From positions 806,001 to 870,000 of the forward strand of contig NW_020167535.1 in the NCBI RefSeq assembly GCF_001641265.1: a DNA stretch of 64,000 bases, in the 5' to 3' direction. Positions 53,437 through 64,000 of the stretch are shown here, in pieces. Under the pieces are notes generated by a model. It made no database searches. It saw nothing but the letters and a program-made list of their open reading frames with translations, and was not told where the DNA came from. The translations under genes and the position numbers were made by a program. This stretch comes from Pseudogymnoascus destructans. Its lineage: Eukaryota > Ascomycota > Leotiomycetes > Thelebolales > Thelebolaceae. Positions within the stretch are counted from its first letter, which is position 1, and every line of letters begins with the position of its first letter.

Positions 53437-55431
53437 ATGGCGTCCAACCCCACCGCTACGTTGAGCAAACTACTCGGCTCAGCAACTATGGAGGACCATG
53501 AGGAGATTCTGAGAGCCGCCAATGCCGTTCTCAAGAAGTCGAAAACAAACCAGGATGCGCTGCGTACTCGCGTTATTGCACTCCTCAAGCTAGACCGCTA
53601 CGCAGATGCCCTCCGCGCCCTCGACGACGGGGGCGAAGCTCTCAGCGAAAGCTGCCACGTTGAGAAGTCGTACGCCCTTTACAAAACAGGCCAGCTCGAG
53701 GCCGCACAGAAGATTTTCGGCGAGGTGACATCGGTATCTCGAGGCCTACGACATGTCGCTGCACAGGTTGCATATCGCGCCGAAAACTTCGAGGAGGCGG
53801 GGGAGATATACAAGCAGTTGAGCGTTCAGGACGCCGCGCTCGAGGATGAGGAGAATGACCTCAGAATCAATACGCTTGCGGTGGATGCGCAACTTGAGTG
53901 GCAGGGCAATGGGGACAAATTGGAGAAGAGCAGGAGGAAACCCTCGAGGGAGGACTTTGAAGCTTTTGAGACGGCGTACAATGCTGCTTGCGGGTGTGTT
54001 GCAAGGGGCGATCTAGGGTCAGGCTCTGTGCTACTGAAGAGGGCGAGAGACCTTTGCGAGTCTTTGGATGAGCTAACGGATGAGGAGAAGAAGGCCGAAA
54101 TTCTGCCTATTATGGTGCAGCAGGCTTACGTGTTTACGAAATTGGGCAAGTCGCATGAAGCGGAGACGATACAAAGAATGATCGATACATCAGAGTACGT
54201 GGCTGGCTTCGGATTGAGGGAGATATTTTAACCTTGCTGCAGGATTCCAGAAGCCCCCACACGGCTCGTTGCCCACAATAATACCTTTGCGTGCCAAAAG
54301 CAGGAAAATCCGTATCTCACAGAACGCCTATTCGAAGCCATGCCGAAAGTGCCAGATACCGAGAAGCTCTTCAAATATCAAGCAAGCATAATCGAGAGAA
54401 ATAGATATGCTATTGATTTACAATCTCTTAAGTATGATGGAGTGATACGGTCGACGAGCAAGGCTATCTCAAAGGTCCCCGCGCCCACGACCTCTCCATT
54501 TGTCAATAAGCTATCGTCTGTTAATGCAGCCGCACATACAAAGTGCCGAAGCGACAAAGCAAGCATTAAGACACTCCTTGCCCTGCTACAAAAAAGACCA
54601 AACGACGTCGGCCTGGTCTTGACCATTATTCAGCTTTACGTGCTCGCTCAAAACCCTGGCCCCGCAATCGCACTTCTCGAGTCATTCTTCAAATGCCTCG
54701 AAGAATCAGCGACGCCGGAAGAGCTAAATGTTCGCTATTCTCCTGGTCTTGTGGCCCTTATTGTATCTCTGTATCGCCTGGAGGGGCGCAAAGGACCCAC
54801 AAAGGTACAACTTGGCAAGGCCGCCTCTTACTGGTCTAGCAAGTCAACCCCGTCCGATGAGTTGCTTAGAGCGGCAGGGCTATCCCTCCTCGAATCTTCC
54901 AACCCTGAGGACCTGAAAGCTGCAGCTGATTTCTTTGGCTCCCTCCGAAAGCAAGATCCCAATGATCGCATTGCCCTCGCCGGCTATGTCGCCTCAGTTG
55001 CAACTACGGATCTCTCCCTCGTCTCTACCGACCTCGCAAAGTTGTCCCCAGTCGATCGCCTTATTGGCTCAGTGGACTCCGCAGCTCTCGAAAATGCTGG
55101 CATTGCTTCCCTTCCTGTGGCAATGGCTACTGCGAGCTGGAAGCGCTCAGCACCTACTGAAGAAAAGCCACCGAAGAAGCGTTTGAGGAAGAGCCAATTG
55201 CCGAAAGACTACGTTGAGGGCAAGGAGATGGATCCGGAGAGATGGCTACCATTGAAGGACCGAAGTAGTTACCGGCCGAAGGGTAAGAAGGGGAAGAAGA
55301 AGGCGGCGGAGGCGACACAGGGTGGTGTAGTGAGAGAAGAGGAATCTGTGGAATTGGTTGGGGGTGCTGGAGTAGTCAAAGTGCAGACCTCATCTAACAA
55401 GGCCGGCAAGAAGAAGAAAGGGAAGAAATGA
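53437..55431 (+). CDS. SRP72: Signal recognition particle subunit SRP72
   Basis: Two exons (53437-54194 and 54243-55431) give 648 residues. The start chosen is the ATG giving MASNPTATLSKLLGSATMED, close to homologues; an upstream in-frame ATG at 53380 would add 19 residues. TPR units cover about 1-480 (DALRTRVIALLKLDRYADAL; SYALYKTGQLEAAQKIFGEV; QQAYVFTKLGKSHEAETIQR). The SRP72 RNA-binding motif is present near the end: KKRLRKSQLPKDYVEGKEMD followed by PERWLPLKDRSSYRPKG, then a Lys-rich tail. It binds SRP68 and 7S RNA for co-translational targeting to the ER. It converges on CBP3 with 201 bp between. Confidence 0.95.
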
Positions 55432-55632
55432 ATGGTCGCGGGTTGCCTCATAGAAGGATATCGGGCATCTACATGACTGTAGTTTATAAATATGATCTGA
55501 CAGCTCATCACCTTCACATTTAACCTGTGCTAAAGCCCCCGTCGATAATCCATCGGTTGTAAGTTTGCCTGTATTATATTATACAACATGATCATCCACA
55601 CATATATATCATACATCCACGCATCGCCGGCC

Positions 55633-56706
55633 TCATACACTCTTAGTACCTCCTACAGCTTCCGTACCCTCCGTAAAGGGTTGGTCTATCATTGGGCTTT
55701 TCTTCCCGACCAACACTTTCAACGCATCCGGGTCACTCCACTTCCAGTTCCCCATCTGCATCTCCAATTCCTCTGTAGCCTCCAGGTCCATAAGGCTCTT
55801 CCGCATATATGCAATCACCTTGGTCAACCCCTTAACATCCACATCCTCCCGACCCTTCCACACATTCCTCCATACAGCACTAGCAAGTGCTGCGTCCCCC
55901 CTAACCAGGCCCTCGTCGTATGCGAAAAGGATGCCACGCCACTGGATGAACAGGTCCTTGAGGTACTTGTTTCGCGTGCCGCGCGCCTCCATGTTGTGCG
56001 AGACAACCATGCGGTGCTCGGCGTCGTAGAAGAAGTGGTCGATGAGATGTTGTTGGTAGATGGAAGAGGTGGAAGCGGGGAAGCAGCGGAGGCGCACGGT
56101 GAGAAGGTACATGTGAAGCATGGTTACTTGCGACCAGGTGCTGAAGGTGGGCGGGAGGCCAAGTTCTACAGGCGCGCGTTAGAGACAGGGCGGGTCAGGA
56201 GGTGATGGGAGGGGTTACCAGTGTGCCACCAGCCAGCGCCTTGGCCCAAATCCTCCCCATCCGCCGTCTTGGGCATTTCTTCATCTTCCATGGCGGCTTC
56301 CGGGATCGAATAGTCGGCCTGGGCAGCACATTGGCGGTAGAGCACTTCTGCTACACCGTAGGCTGAGTATGTCCCGGCTGTCTTCGAAAGTGCTGCAAGT
56401 CCATCGGCCGCGAGTTTGGAGGTCTGCCCGCTTTTGCTTTCTGTAGTCGGGCTGGAACTTGGGTTTGACCCCGTTAACGGGTCGGTGGGTTTGAGGGAGG
56501 ACGCGGCAGCTTTATCCGAATTTGGAGGGCTGGCTCGTGAATATCGTGTTGTCGTGAAACTCCGAGAAACTCTCGCAATCTGGGGCGTTTGTCGGGACTA
56601 TTGCAGCAGTTAGTGAATGACTAGGATAACGGCATAGCGAAGGATTTACAAATCGAGCTTGTCTCTGGAGCGTCCGTAGACATGCTATGCACCCTTTAGA
56701 TGCCAT
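55633..56706 (-). CDS. CBP3: Ubiquinol-cytochrome c chaperone CBP3
   Basis: Three exons (56706-56650, 56597-56219, 56165-55633) give 322 residues in frame. Exon 1 encodes a short basic start (MASKGCIACLRTLQRQARF); exon 2 has a Ser/Thr-rich mitochondrial presequence region, then ALSKTAGTYSAYGVAEVLYR and EDLGQGAGWWHT. Exon 3 reads ELGLPPTFSTWSQVTMLHMY, YQQHLIDHFFYDAEHRMVVS and RGTRNKYLKDLFIQWRGILF, the core of the CBP3/UQCC1 family. CBP3 works with CBP6 at the mitoribosome exit to assemble cytochrome b. Intron branch sites (CACTAAC) are clear. Confidence 0.93.
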
Positions 56707-57150
56707 GATGCGCCAGTTATACACTCCTTTCGAAAGCTGGATTATTTATTTGCTCTATCCGCGTATCACCGTATCGATTTATCGATCTGGCGTACAGGGG
56801 TTTATGCACCATGGTCCAACATTAATCCGCTGTAAGTAGGGCCGAAACCATCAGATAAGTTAGAGTAGAACTAAATATCGTTCTTGTTCAGCCATCTCTA
56901 TACCTGTACAAACCATTGTTGTATCTCTCATCACATTCTCAAGATTAAAACATTATTTGCAGGCGGATTCTTGTATTTAGCTGCTATTCCATTGGTAACG
57001 TGGAATAGAATCTACCAATTGCTATTCCATTTTCATTTGCCGTAACCTTTATATCTTACACCGTGGCCATAAAATCATCGAAGGCACTTTCTTCGCATTA
57101 GAATCCAGGAACATCATACAGGAAGGAGTTTGTAAGCTCTCCTCGGTCTC
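56707..57150. other. Intergenic region
   Basis: AT-rich intergenic sequence between CBP3 (minus, start at 56706) and the stop of the next minus-strand gene. No gene is seen. Confidence 0.4.
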
Positions 57151-60100
57151 TCAATTCAATGGCCCTTTGGTCTCATAGTCTTCTACCCAGACCCGAATCT
57201 CCTCACCACTGTTTGCATAATTGTTTGACGCTGAGAACAATTCTCCGGATCTATTGTGGCTTTCCAGACTGTCTCTGACTGGCTTCTCAGCGTCATTTTG
57301 AAACGCAACAAGCTGGGAAATATCGCCTCCGACAGGCCTAATTTCTGCGAGAAATATCTCGGAAGCCCGCTTGTTGGCCAGCTCACGATCAGTATACACG
57401 TCAAGCATCTTGAAGGTTTGAGTGAGTATCATTTCAGGTTTCGCTTCAGGAGATTTGGAGTCAAGAGACAGCCGATGGACATCGGCGGCCAGAATATGAC
57501 CAGAGCTGTCCGAAAGTTCAACCTCTACCTCTTCTTCGAATAGGGCATCGATTTCGTCCCCGCCCGACTCCCCGGAGTTTTCACTTTGGTGATCATTGGA
57601 TTTTTCATTGTCATTCTGATCGGTATCCGTGCCTTGTTCTGTGTCGCCATTCTGGTCAGTCTCCATGGTTTGTTCTCCATCGCCATTCTGGTCTGTCTCC
57701 ATGGCTTGTTCGGCCTCACCATTCTGATCTATCTCCATGGCTTGCTCTGCCACGTGAGCCTGGTCGGCCTCTATGGCTTGTTCTGTCTTGACAATCTGGT
57801 CTGCCTCACCATTTTGGTCTGCCTCGCCATTCTGGTCTGCCTTGATGGGCTGCTTTATCTCGCCGTTCTGATCCATCCCCAAGTTTTGTTCTGCATCTTC
57901 GTTCTCGTCTGTCTCTATGTTTTGTTCTGCCGCTTCGTTCTCGCTAGCCTCATCTCCATCTGAACCCATGGGAGTTTGAACCTTCTTGGTTATCGATTTG
58001 AGAACGAAATATAGTTTGGGCTTGAATATGCCCTTGACTTTTTCATGCTCAAAATCATCCAAATCGCCGATGTATTGGGCATCTGCCATTACATCAACAC
58101 ATTCGACCATGTTCTCTTCGGAGTCGATGAAGGCTCTGCCGCTGAACAGTCCTGTCTCTTTAGAATACCATTGTGTTTTCTGAGGTCTAAGCATTGGTGG
58201 GCCCCAACGAGTTCGTCTGAGCTCTTCTTCTGCAAATTCATTCGCATCGTCACTATCAAAAAACTGTTTTATAGTGATAGGCAGAGATTTTTCTTCGTCT
58301 CTAATTTCCGATCGTTTCACCGAAAAGATGTACACCATTTCTTTGTCTTGAAGGTGGCGGGGCTTTATCATCTGTGACGGCTTGTTCTCATATTCGAAGG
58401 TCCGAGCATTGGCCGCCATTCTATCGGCTTCCATTGCTTTGATATCAGAAACACGGTCCAGGCGACCCGAAGGTGCAGCTGACTTTGGCTTGTTTAGTAG
58501 AGTAGTGCCTGACTCGTCATCGTCAGGATCTTCCTCCGAGACTTCGCTTTCACTGTCGTCGTCATCTCCCAAGTGCTGCATTCTATCGTCGACTATTTTT
58601 GCGGCTGCAGCTTTTTGGAAATGACCCAGAGAACCGTTGGATTCGCGCAACCGCGCCATTACCCCCCCGCATCGACCCTTGTCGCTCTGAGAGTTGTATT
58701 TGCTGGGTCTAGTAGAGCCACCATCATTGAAGTCAACGTCTTCATACCCAAAACGGGCTTGACCATGTGGGCTCCCTCCACCATGGGGCATCATCCTCTT
58801 ATCTTTTTCATATTTTTTCTCTCGCTTTTCTCGGTAATCTTTCTGTCGTCAACATTAGCACATGAAGAAACATGGCTGCGAGAATAACTTACCACCTGTC
58901 CCTCTATGGTGGATCTAATTTCATATTCACTCATATATATGCCCTGTTCCGCATTCTCCCTGTGGAGTTTGACCTCGAATCGTTTCTTTGCCTTTTCAGC
59001 CAGGCGTATTTCTTCCTTCTCGCGCTTCCTCGCCTCACTATCCCATAGGCTCTTTTCTCCTAATGACGCATGGTCGTTTGGTTGCTTGGTAGGTTTGCGC
59101 CCTGGGGAGAACTGAGTCTCCGAGGCATACTTCTTTGGAGAGGCTATCATACCCCTCACCGAGTTTAGCCCATTTCTCGCATTCATAGGCATGGTAGGAG
59201 GTCGCACAGTTAAGATCTTATGCAGTGCTTCCTTTAGCTCCCCCCGAACTTCTCCTTTCAGAGTTGAGGCAAGCTTTTCGAATGAGGCTGCAAAATCCTC
59301 CTTCAATTCGATTGTCTCACGTGCTCGTTCCTGGGCCAAAGCTTCGTCGCGCTTTTTTTGCTCTGCTGATAGTATCTCCTTGTGGTGCTCGATTACGATA
59401 CTAGCAACTTTTGTCTCAGTGTTTGCTTTTCTCGCCCCCTTCCAGCCTGCCAAAGCTCGAAGGGAAAGAGCCTCTGAGCCAGATATCTCTTTTATCGTTG
59501 CGGCGATGTTGGATGCTTTCTGCTCTATATTCGAGATAGAATCGCTCTTCGGTGGAGGTGGTGTTAAAGGCGGGCGTGGGATATCTCCCCTGGGGCGAAC
59601 TGCTGCACTCCTACCCGTTGGTGCAGCGGGTTCATCCGGAATCGCAATGACAACCTGCTCTGGGACGAAAAGTCCTCCGTCGTCGTCGACTGGGGGCTCA
59701 GGTATCTTCATGGCTTCCGTTGGGGCCCTTTCGCCTCCTTTCTCTCGTCCACCTTGCCCCATTCTGGCTGGCTTCAAGCTTGTCGCAGCCAGTTTAGAAG
59801 CTTCAAGAGTTTTCTTTAGATTTTCCGCATCTTGCTGTCGCTTGCGCTCGGCTGCGGCTTCCTTCTCTATAACGACAGCTTCTCGCTCGCTTTGCTCTTG
59901 CCTTTTTCGGCGTAGAAGCTCTTCCGCGATGCGTTTTTGCTCGTCGTGTCGTTTTTGGTCTTCTTCCTCTCGCAACTTCTGGATAGCCTCTCGTTCCTCT
60001 TGAGTTTTGGCTTTCTTCGATGCTCTTTCAGCCCTTTCAGCCTCTTTCCGCGCCTTTTCGCGCTCAGCATCCTCTTTCTTTATAGTTTCCAATTCTTGGG

Positions 60101-61615
60101 CCAGGCCCTCATTGTACCTTTTTCTGACCTCAGCCTCTCGTTTACGCATTTCTTGTTTCTGTATGTCTGCCTGGATTCGCGCTTGGGCTGCGTCGTTGAT
60201 GGGTTCCTCGAATAGGGCATCTGTGTTCTTGGCCTTGGCCGCCATATCCTCTTTCTCCTTGATTTTAGCATAAGCTTCAGCTTGCTTTTGTAGTTTCTCC
60301 AAGGCATCGTCTTCGTCCTTCTTTGACCTTTTCACCGCGGATTTGTTCTTCTGGTCTCGGCTTCCAGCATCTTTTTTCCGACCTACAGGATCATCAAGGC
60401 CATAGGTCAAAGACCGAGCCCCCCGGCGGCCCTGGGCGAAGTTTATTGAAGGCATAGAGATCTGAGGAGCTATAACAGTGTTGCTTCTTGTTTCGGTGCT
60501 GGTGATAAGACTTTTAGGATGCCCAATCTCGTCTTCGTCATCATCAAGTATAAACGGCCCAGTCCGCTTCACAATAGGGAGCTTTCGGATATTTGCTTCA
60601 TTGGTCAAGCTAGTTTCTCTCTGAGACCGCACATTAGTCCGTAGTATTGTGTCTGGACGTGGCTGCATTGGCGAAAGTAGAAGCCTTTGAGGAGAACGCT
60701 GAAATCCTTGAGGAGAAGGTTGGAATCCTTGAGTCGGATTCTGAAATCCTTGGGGCGAAGGTTGGAATCCTTGTGGAGAAGGTTGAGAGGCGTGGCGCGA
60801 AGCCCCAGCTCCGGATGCAGCATACTGAGTGGACCGCTGGTGAGGTACAGGGGAAGCTGGCACACTCTGGTGTCGTGGGGTTGTGAAGTCGATGTTTCCA
60901 CGGACACTTGCGTGTCCCTGTAGTGGTTGTGCAACACTGGAGGCGCGAGAGCCTTGTGGGTTTTGTGGCTGAAAAAGCTGGCCTGAGATATTTTGGCTTG
61001 GACGAAAAGGCTGGGCCAAGGATTTTCTGCCATCGGATTGTCGAATATCCGGTTCGGCGTACGGAGATGGCCTTGGAGGCGATATATGGTTCCCTTGTGG
61101 AATAGACTGATGGGAACTGGCAAAAATTACCTGTGCTTGGTTTGCCAGGGGAGATATCGAGGGGTGACGAGAACGGTACTCCATCTGATTTGACTGCGTG
61201 TTTGTTTGATGATATGGCCTAATCCTATCAGCAAATCGAAAAGTCGGTGATTGTGTCAGTAAACTTACATAGACTGCACCCTGTTTGAGTGTGGGATATT
61301 GGGCCCATACTGGGCTTGTTCGTGGAGGAGATTTGCTGGAGTCGGTAGATGTCGGGAAGGGTGACCATTGATGTTTCCATTGCTTCTCGGATAAATCTCG
61401 TCTTGCCTGCCATATGGATGTGAAGCTTTAGGAGTATTTCGGGGGCGTTTGGCTGGGTAACTCTGGTTGTTGAAGGCCAGGCTTCCGGGTCTTTTGACGT
61501 TGAATGGAAGGGTGTATTCGCCGTGCCAGCTCTCTTCTTCGGGCCCTTCTTGATATTAGTTACTCAGCCTCGTAGATAAAACTTTCTGGGCATACCCACC
61601 TGCGACGTATGCCAT
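57151..61615 (-). CDS. Large coiled-coil, acidic-repeat hypothetical protein (1,439 aa)
   Basis: Four exons (61615-61600, 61548-61269, 61224-58893, 58842-57151) join with GT-AG introns of 44-51 bp in one frame totalling 1,440 codons. Exon 1 encodes only MAYVA. The N-terminal third is Gln/Pro/Ser-rich with repeats of the type SPQGFQ. A basic-acidic coiled coil spans about 390-580 (RKEAERAERASKKAKTQEER; RIAEELLRRKRQEQSEREA). After the last intron the frame runs through KDYREKREKKYEKDKRMMPH into a globular part (QMIKPRHLQDKEMVYIFSVK) and a Glu/Asp repeat of DQNGEA-type units. No catalytic motif is recognised. The long single-frame read-through supports one gene rather than the two separate frames a simple scan would give. 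Confidence 0.75.
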
Positions 61616-63156
61616 TTCAAGTGATTATTGAGAAATATATCTTGGCTGAGGTTGTGATGAAGCCGTAGTGCCAGTAAACATAGGCTGCCCACAGGGGTCC
61701 AGAATTTGAAGTTGCATGAAGGTAACTGAAAAATAATGAAGAGTGTCAGCTACTGCTTAATAAGTCTACTTGAGGCATTTGAATGATCATGATATTGAAA
61801 GATGAAAGTAGGAGTAAGAGTTTGGAGGAAGAAGGGTGCAGTTCTGTCAAAACACGTTATTTACCTTGTTCGGGGGAGGCAACCAAGGCCCTCTGTCGAT
61901 GTTGGCAGGAAACTAAGACTTCGAGGAGAGAAAGAAGAATTTGGTGGAAAATAAGATTTTTCAGGAGAGAAAGAAGGATTTGGTAGGAAATAAGGCCTTG
62001 AGGAAAGAAAGACTGCTTCGGTGAGAACCGGAAGGCTTCGACGAGAAAAGGTGGTTTTGACAAGAACAACAAGGTGAGAATGGACGGCAACAGTAAAGTG
62101 GTCACAACAGAATAAAAGGGAGTTAGAAATAATAGAAATATGGAACAGCTTTGTGGAATAAATATTGGCTAATAAACTATAAATATCTAAAGCGTTTTTT
62201 TATTATAAGCATTATCATTCTCATATTCGCTCTTATGTTGTTCCTCTCTTTTATGAGAAATGAATGAGTACGAATAAAATACCTTTGTTTACTTAAATGT
62301 CAGATGGGTGCTGTATGCAGTTCTACAGTTATTCATTTCACACTGGTGTCACGTTTGTTATGGACTCTGTTCCTAGACGGGCTATGCAAGAAGACTTGGG
62401 GTGCATCGAGGTTGTCATAGACTCTATTTTCTGCTGAGGATCGCAAGGTGACAGTTATAGGCGCTCCAACCCACAGTCTCCAATATTAATCACGTCTGTG
62501 CCAGACCCTATTCCTGGGGGGATTCAACAAGGACACGGTAGTGGATAGTATAATCCATAGTCTTTAGTCCGTTTACAATAAGGCAACCTGAAGAATATAT
62601 TCTAAAACTACAAGTAAAAACTGTAAAAGAATATTGCTCGTATTTGTAACATCCAGTAGCGATAGAACTGGCTTCCGGAGACGTGAGATTCTAAATCTTA
62701 CAATAAATACAAATATATTGATAAATTGGTTCAAGCTGATCAAAGTCTATGGCGCCTTTTTACTTCTCCCAACGAATCTGCTGCAATTTCGGTAGCAAAT
62801 AGAAATAGAAATATCTGAACGTGTTGGATAATGGCCAATTGCAGATGTGGGCGGCTTCAGTGCCACAATGACAGTGACAGAGCATGGTATCCAGGCCCTC
62901 ATTGCTCCGACCATCAGTAATTCGTGTATTATTTCGATTTCGTTTATATTGTAGCGTTTCTGCTAGTGCATAATAGTTTATGTGCAATTTATTGTGGTAA
63001 GTTACCCCTTACTTACCCCTGGTTTTGAGGAACCGCGATAAAATAAGCTAGTATAATATGATATCACGACTTTTTACCATATATTCCGAAAATACCACAA
63101 CAAAGCAAAGGAGGAGTTATAAAGATATTCGATATTACAAGAAAATATATATCAAT
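61616..63156. other. AT-rich intergenic region with imperfect repeat
   Basis: No gene is supported. From 61911 to about 62060 imperfect 38-bp units of the type GGAGAGAAAGAAGAATTTGGTGGAAAATAAG recur. The remaining sequence is AT-rich. Confidence 0.45.
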
Positions 63157-64000
63157 ATGCCGCACAGTATCCAGAAGGTCTTTTTGACCGGCGCCAATGG
63201 CTTCGTCGCCTGCCATATTTTGTCCGATTTAATAAAGGTTGGCACAGCACGTGTCTCTCATAACTCAAGGCAATACTAACAGCAAATACTTTCCAGGCAG
63301 GATATCTAGTAACGGCGACCGTGAGATCAAAGACCAAATCCCAACAGATGCTGGATGCCCATCCGGAGTGGAAAGACATTGTCAGATTTGTATATATATC
63401 AGACTTCACCGTCCCAGGTGCATTCGACGAGGCAATCAAACAGGAGGGAGGCAAATTGAATTATATCATTCACACCGCTCCCCTGTTACCTTCAATGTTG
63501 AGGACATTCAGAAGGAGATCATTGATCCTGCTGTCCAGGGGTAAGTGTAGTGTCCCAGTTTTGTCGATTAATTGACATTGGGCAGCACAACGTCGCTCTT
63601 GAAGAGTGTGCATGAGTATGGGGGACAGCAGGTCAAACGGGTCGTGCTGCTTAGCAGTTCTGCTGCGATCGTGAACCCCATGGAGGATACAAGTATAACA
63701 GAGACCCATATAGCGAGAAAGATTGGGAGCCGGTAACCCAGTCCCACCACCTCATATTTTACGATGCTAATCAAGAGCCAGGTCACTGCGGAAATGGCTG
63801 TTGAGCAGCAAAACCCCCTCTTTGGATATTGTGCAGCCAAGACGCTGGCTGAGAAGGCGGCTTGGAAGTTCATCGAGGACAACAAGACCAGCTTCGACTT
63901 GACAGTCATCAACCCAGACGTTATCATCGGGCCCATGCTCCATAATGTATCCACGCCCGAGAAAATAAATGAGACGAATATGGTTACCATCTACAATTTC
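63157..64000 (+). pseudogene. GRE2-like NAD(P)-dependent ketoreductase (extended SDR), frameshifted, cut by window edge
   Basis: Exon 1 (63157-63237) reads MPHSIQKVFLTGANGFVACH with the TGxxGF dinucleotide-binding motif. After a 59-bp intron comes AGYLVTATVRSKTKSQQMLD and YISDFTVPGAFDEAIKQEGG. A one-base loss shifts the frame before SPVTFNVEDIQKEIIDPAVQ. A third exon reads TTSLLKSVHEYGGQQVKRVV and LLSSSAA. A second shift precedes DWEP, then an intron and YCAAKTLAEK (YxxxK), and DLTVINPDVIIGPML. Intact relatives reduce methylglyoxal or other carbonyls with NADPH. Two frameshifts make it a pseudogene unless they are sequence errors. Confidence 0.75.

Noticed and set aside
57151..58794. Separate 547-residue gene starting MMPHGGG
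   Set aside because: A 50-bp GT-AG intron joins it in frame to the upstream coiled-coil protein.

Overview
The window is nuclear DNA of a filamentous ascomycete (Pezizomycotina). Genes carry short (about 45-70 bp) GT-AG introns. Recognisable fungal housekeeping genes (ATG17, TRS20, MRPL31, CBC2, NUP82, SRP72, CBP3, ECM15) lie next to fungus-specific families (14-TM MFS, GH78 rhamnosidase, UPC2-like regulator, DUF7730-like). Old repeats show C-to-T/G-to-A decay of the repeat-induced point mutation (RIP) type. The style would fit Leotiomycetes, but that is only a guess.

Layout. 1-3,530: a severin/gelsolin gene running off the left edge, and a DHA2-type MFS transporter. 3,800-17,600: a transposon graveyard. 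It holds a RIP-damaged pogo transposase, a fragment of an armadillo-repeat gene, a rearranged Ty3/gypsy chromovirus with one 3' LTR and a spliced antisense Cys-rich frame, and several solo LTRs of at least four families, most with exact 5-bp target-site duplications (TSDs). It also holds a broken LysM-WSC gene. An intact APH-family kinase gene (13.5-14.5 kb) and a possible small secreted protein sit inside it. 17,719-19,327: a GPI-anchored phosphoglycerate-mutase-fold protein.

19,871-29,318: a TIR-bounded block, about 3.6 kb before later insertions. It carries a decayed multi-intron gene with a BED-like zinc finger and, divergently, a histone H3-like gene whose tail keeps K4 but has K9R, K14I and K18M. 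Introns of both genes share a CTGGTAAT/ATTACCAG motif. Two solo LTRs and a young, complete Ty1/copia element (23,973-29,187, identical LTRs) are nested in it. Its right end abuts the C-terminal remnant of a sugar transporter. This block is the most unusual part of the window.

30,066-46,594: an accessory-type gene region. It has a GH78 alpha-L-rhamnosidase, several frameshifted or truncated genes (DUF7730-like, LURP/tubby-like, UPC2-like regulator), minisatellites, ATG17 with two homopolymer frameshifts, a three-exon amino-acid/choline permease and a Pro-rich hypothetical protein.

46,629-61,615: a dense conserved block: ECM15, TRS20, MRPL31, CBC2, NUP82, SRP72, CBP3 and a 1,439-residue coiled-coil protein assembled here from four exons. 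Exon joins for these genes were checked by hand and keep frame. 63,157-64,000: a frameshifted GRE2-like reductase pseudogene running off the right edge.
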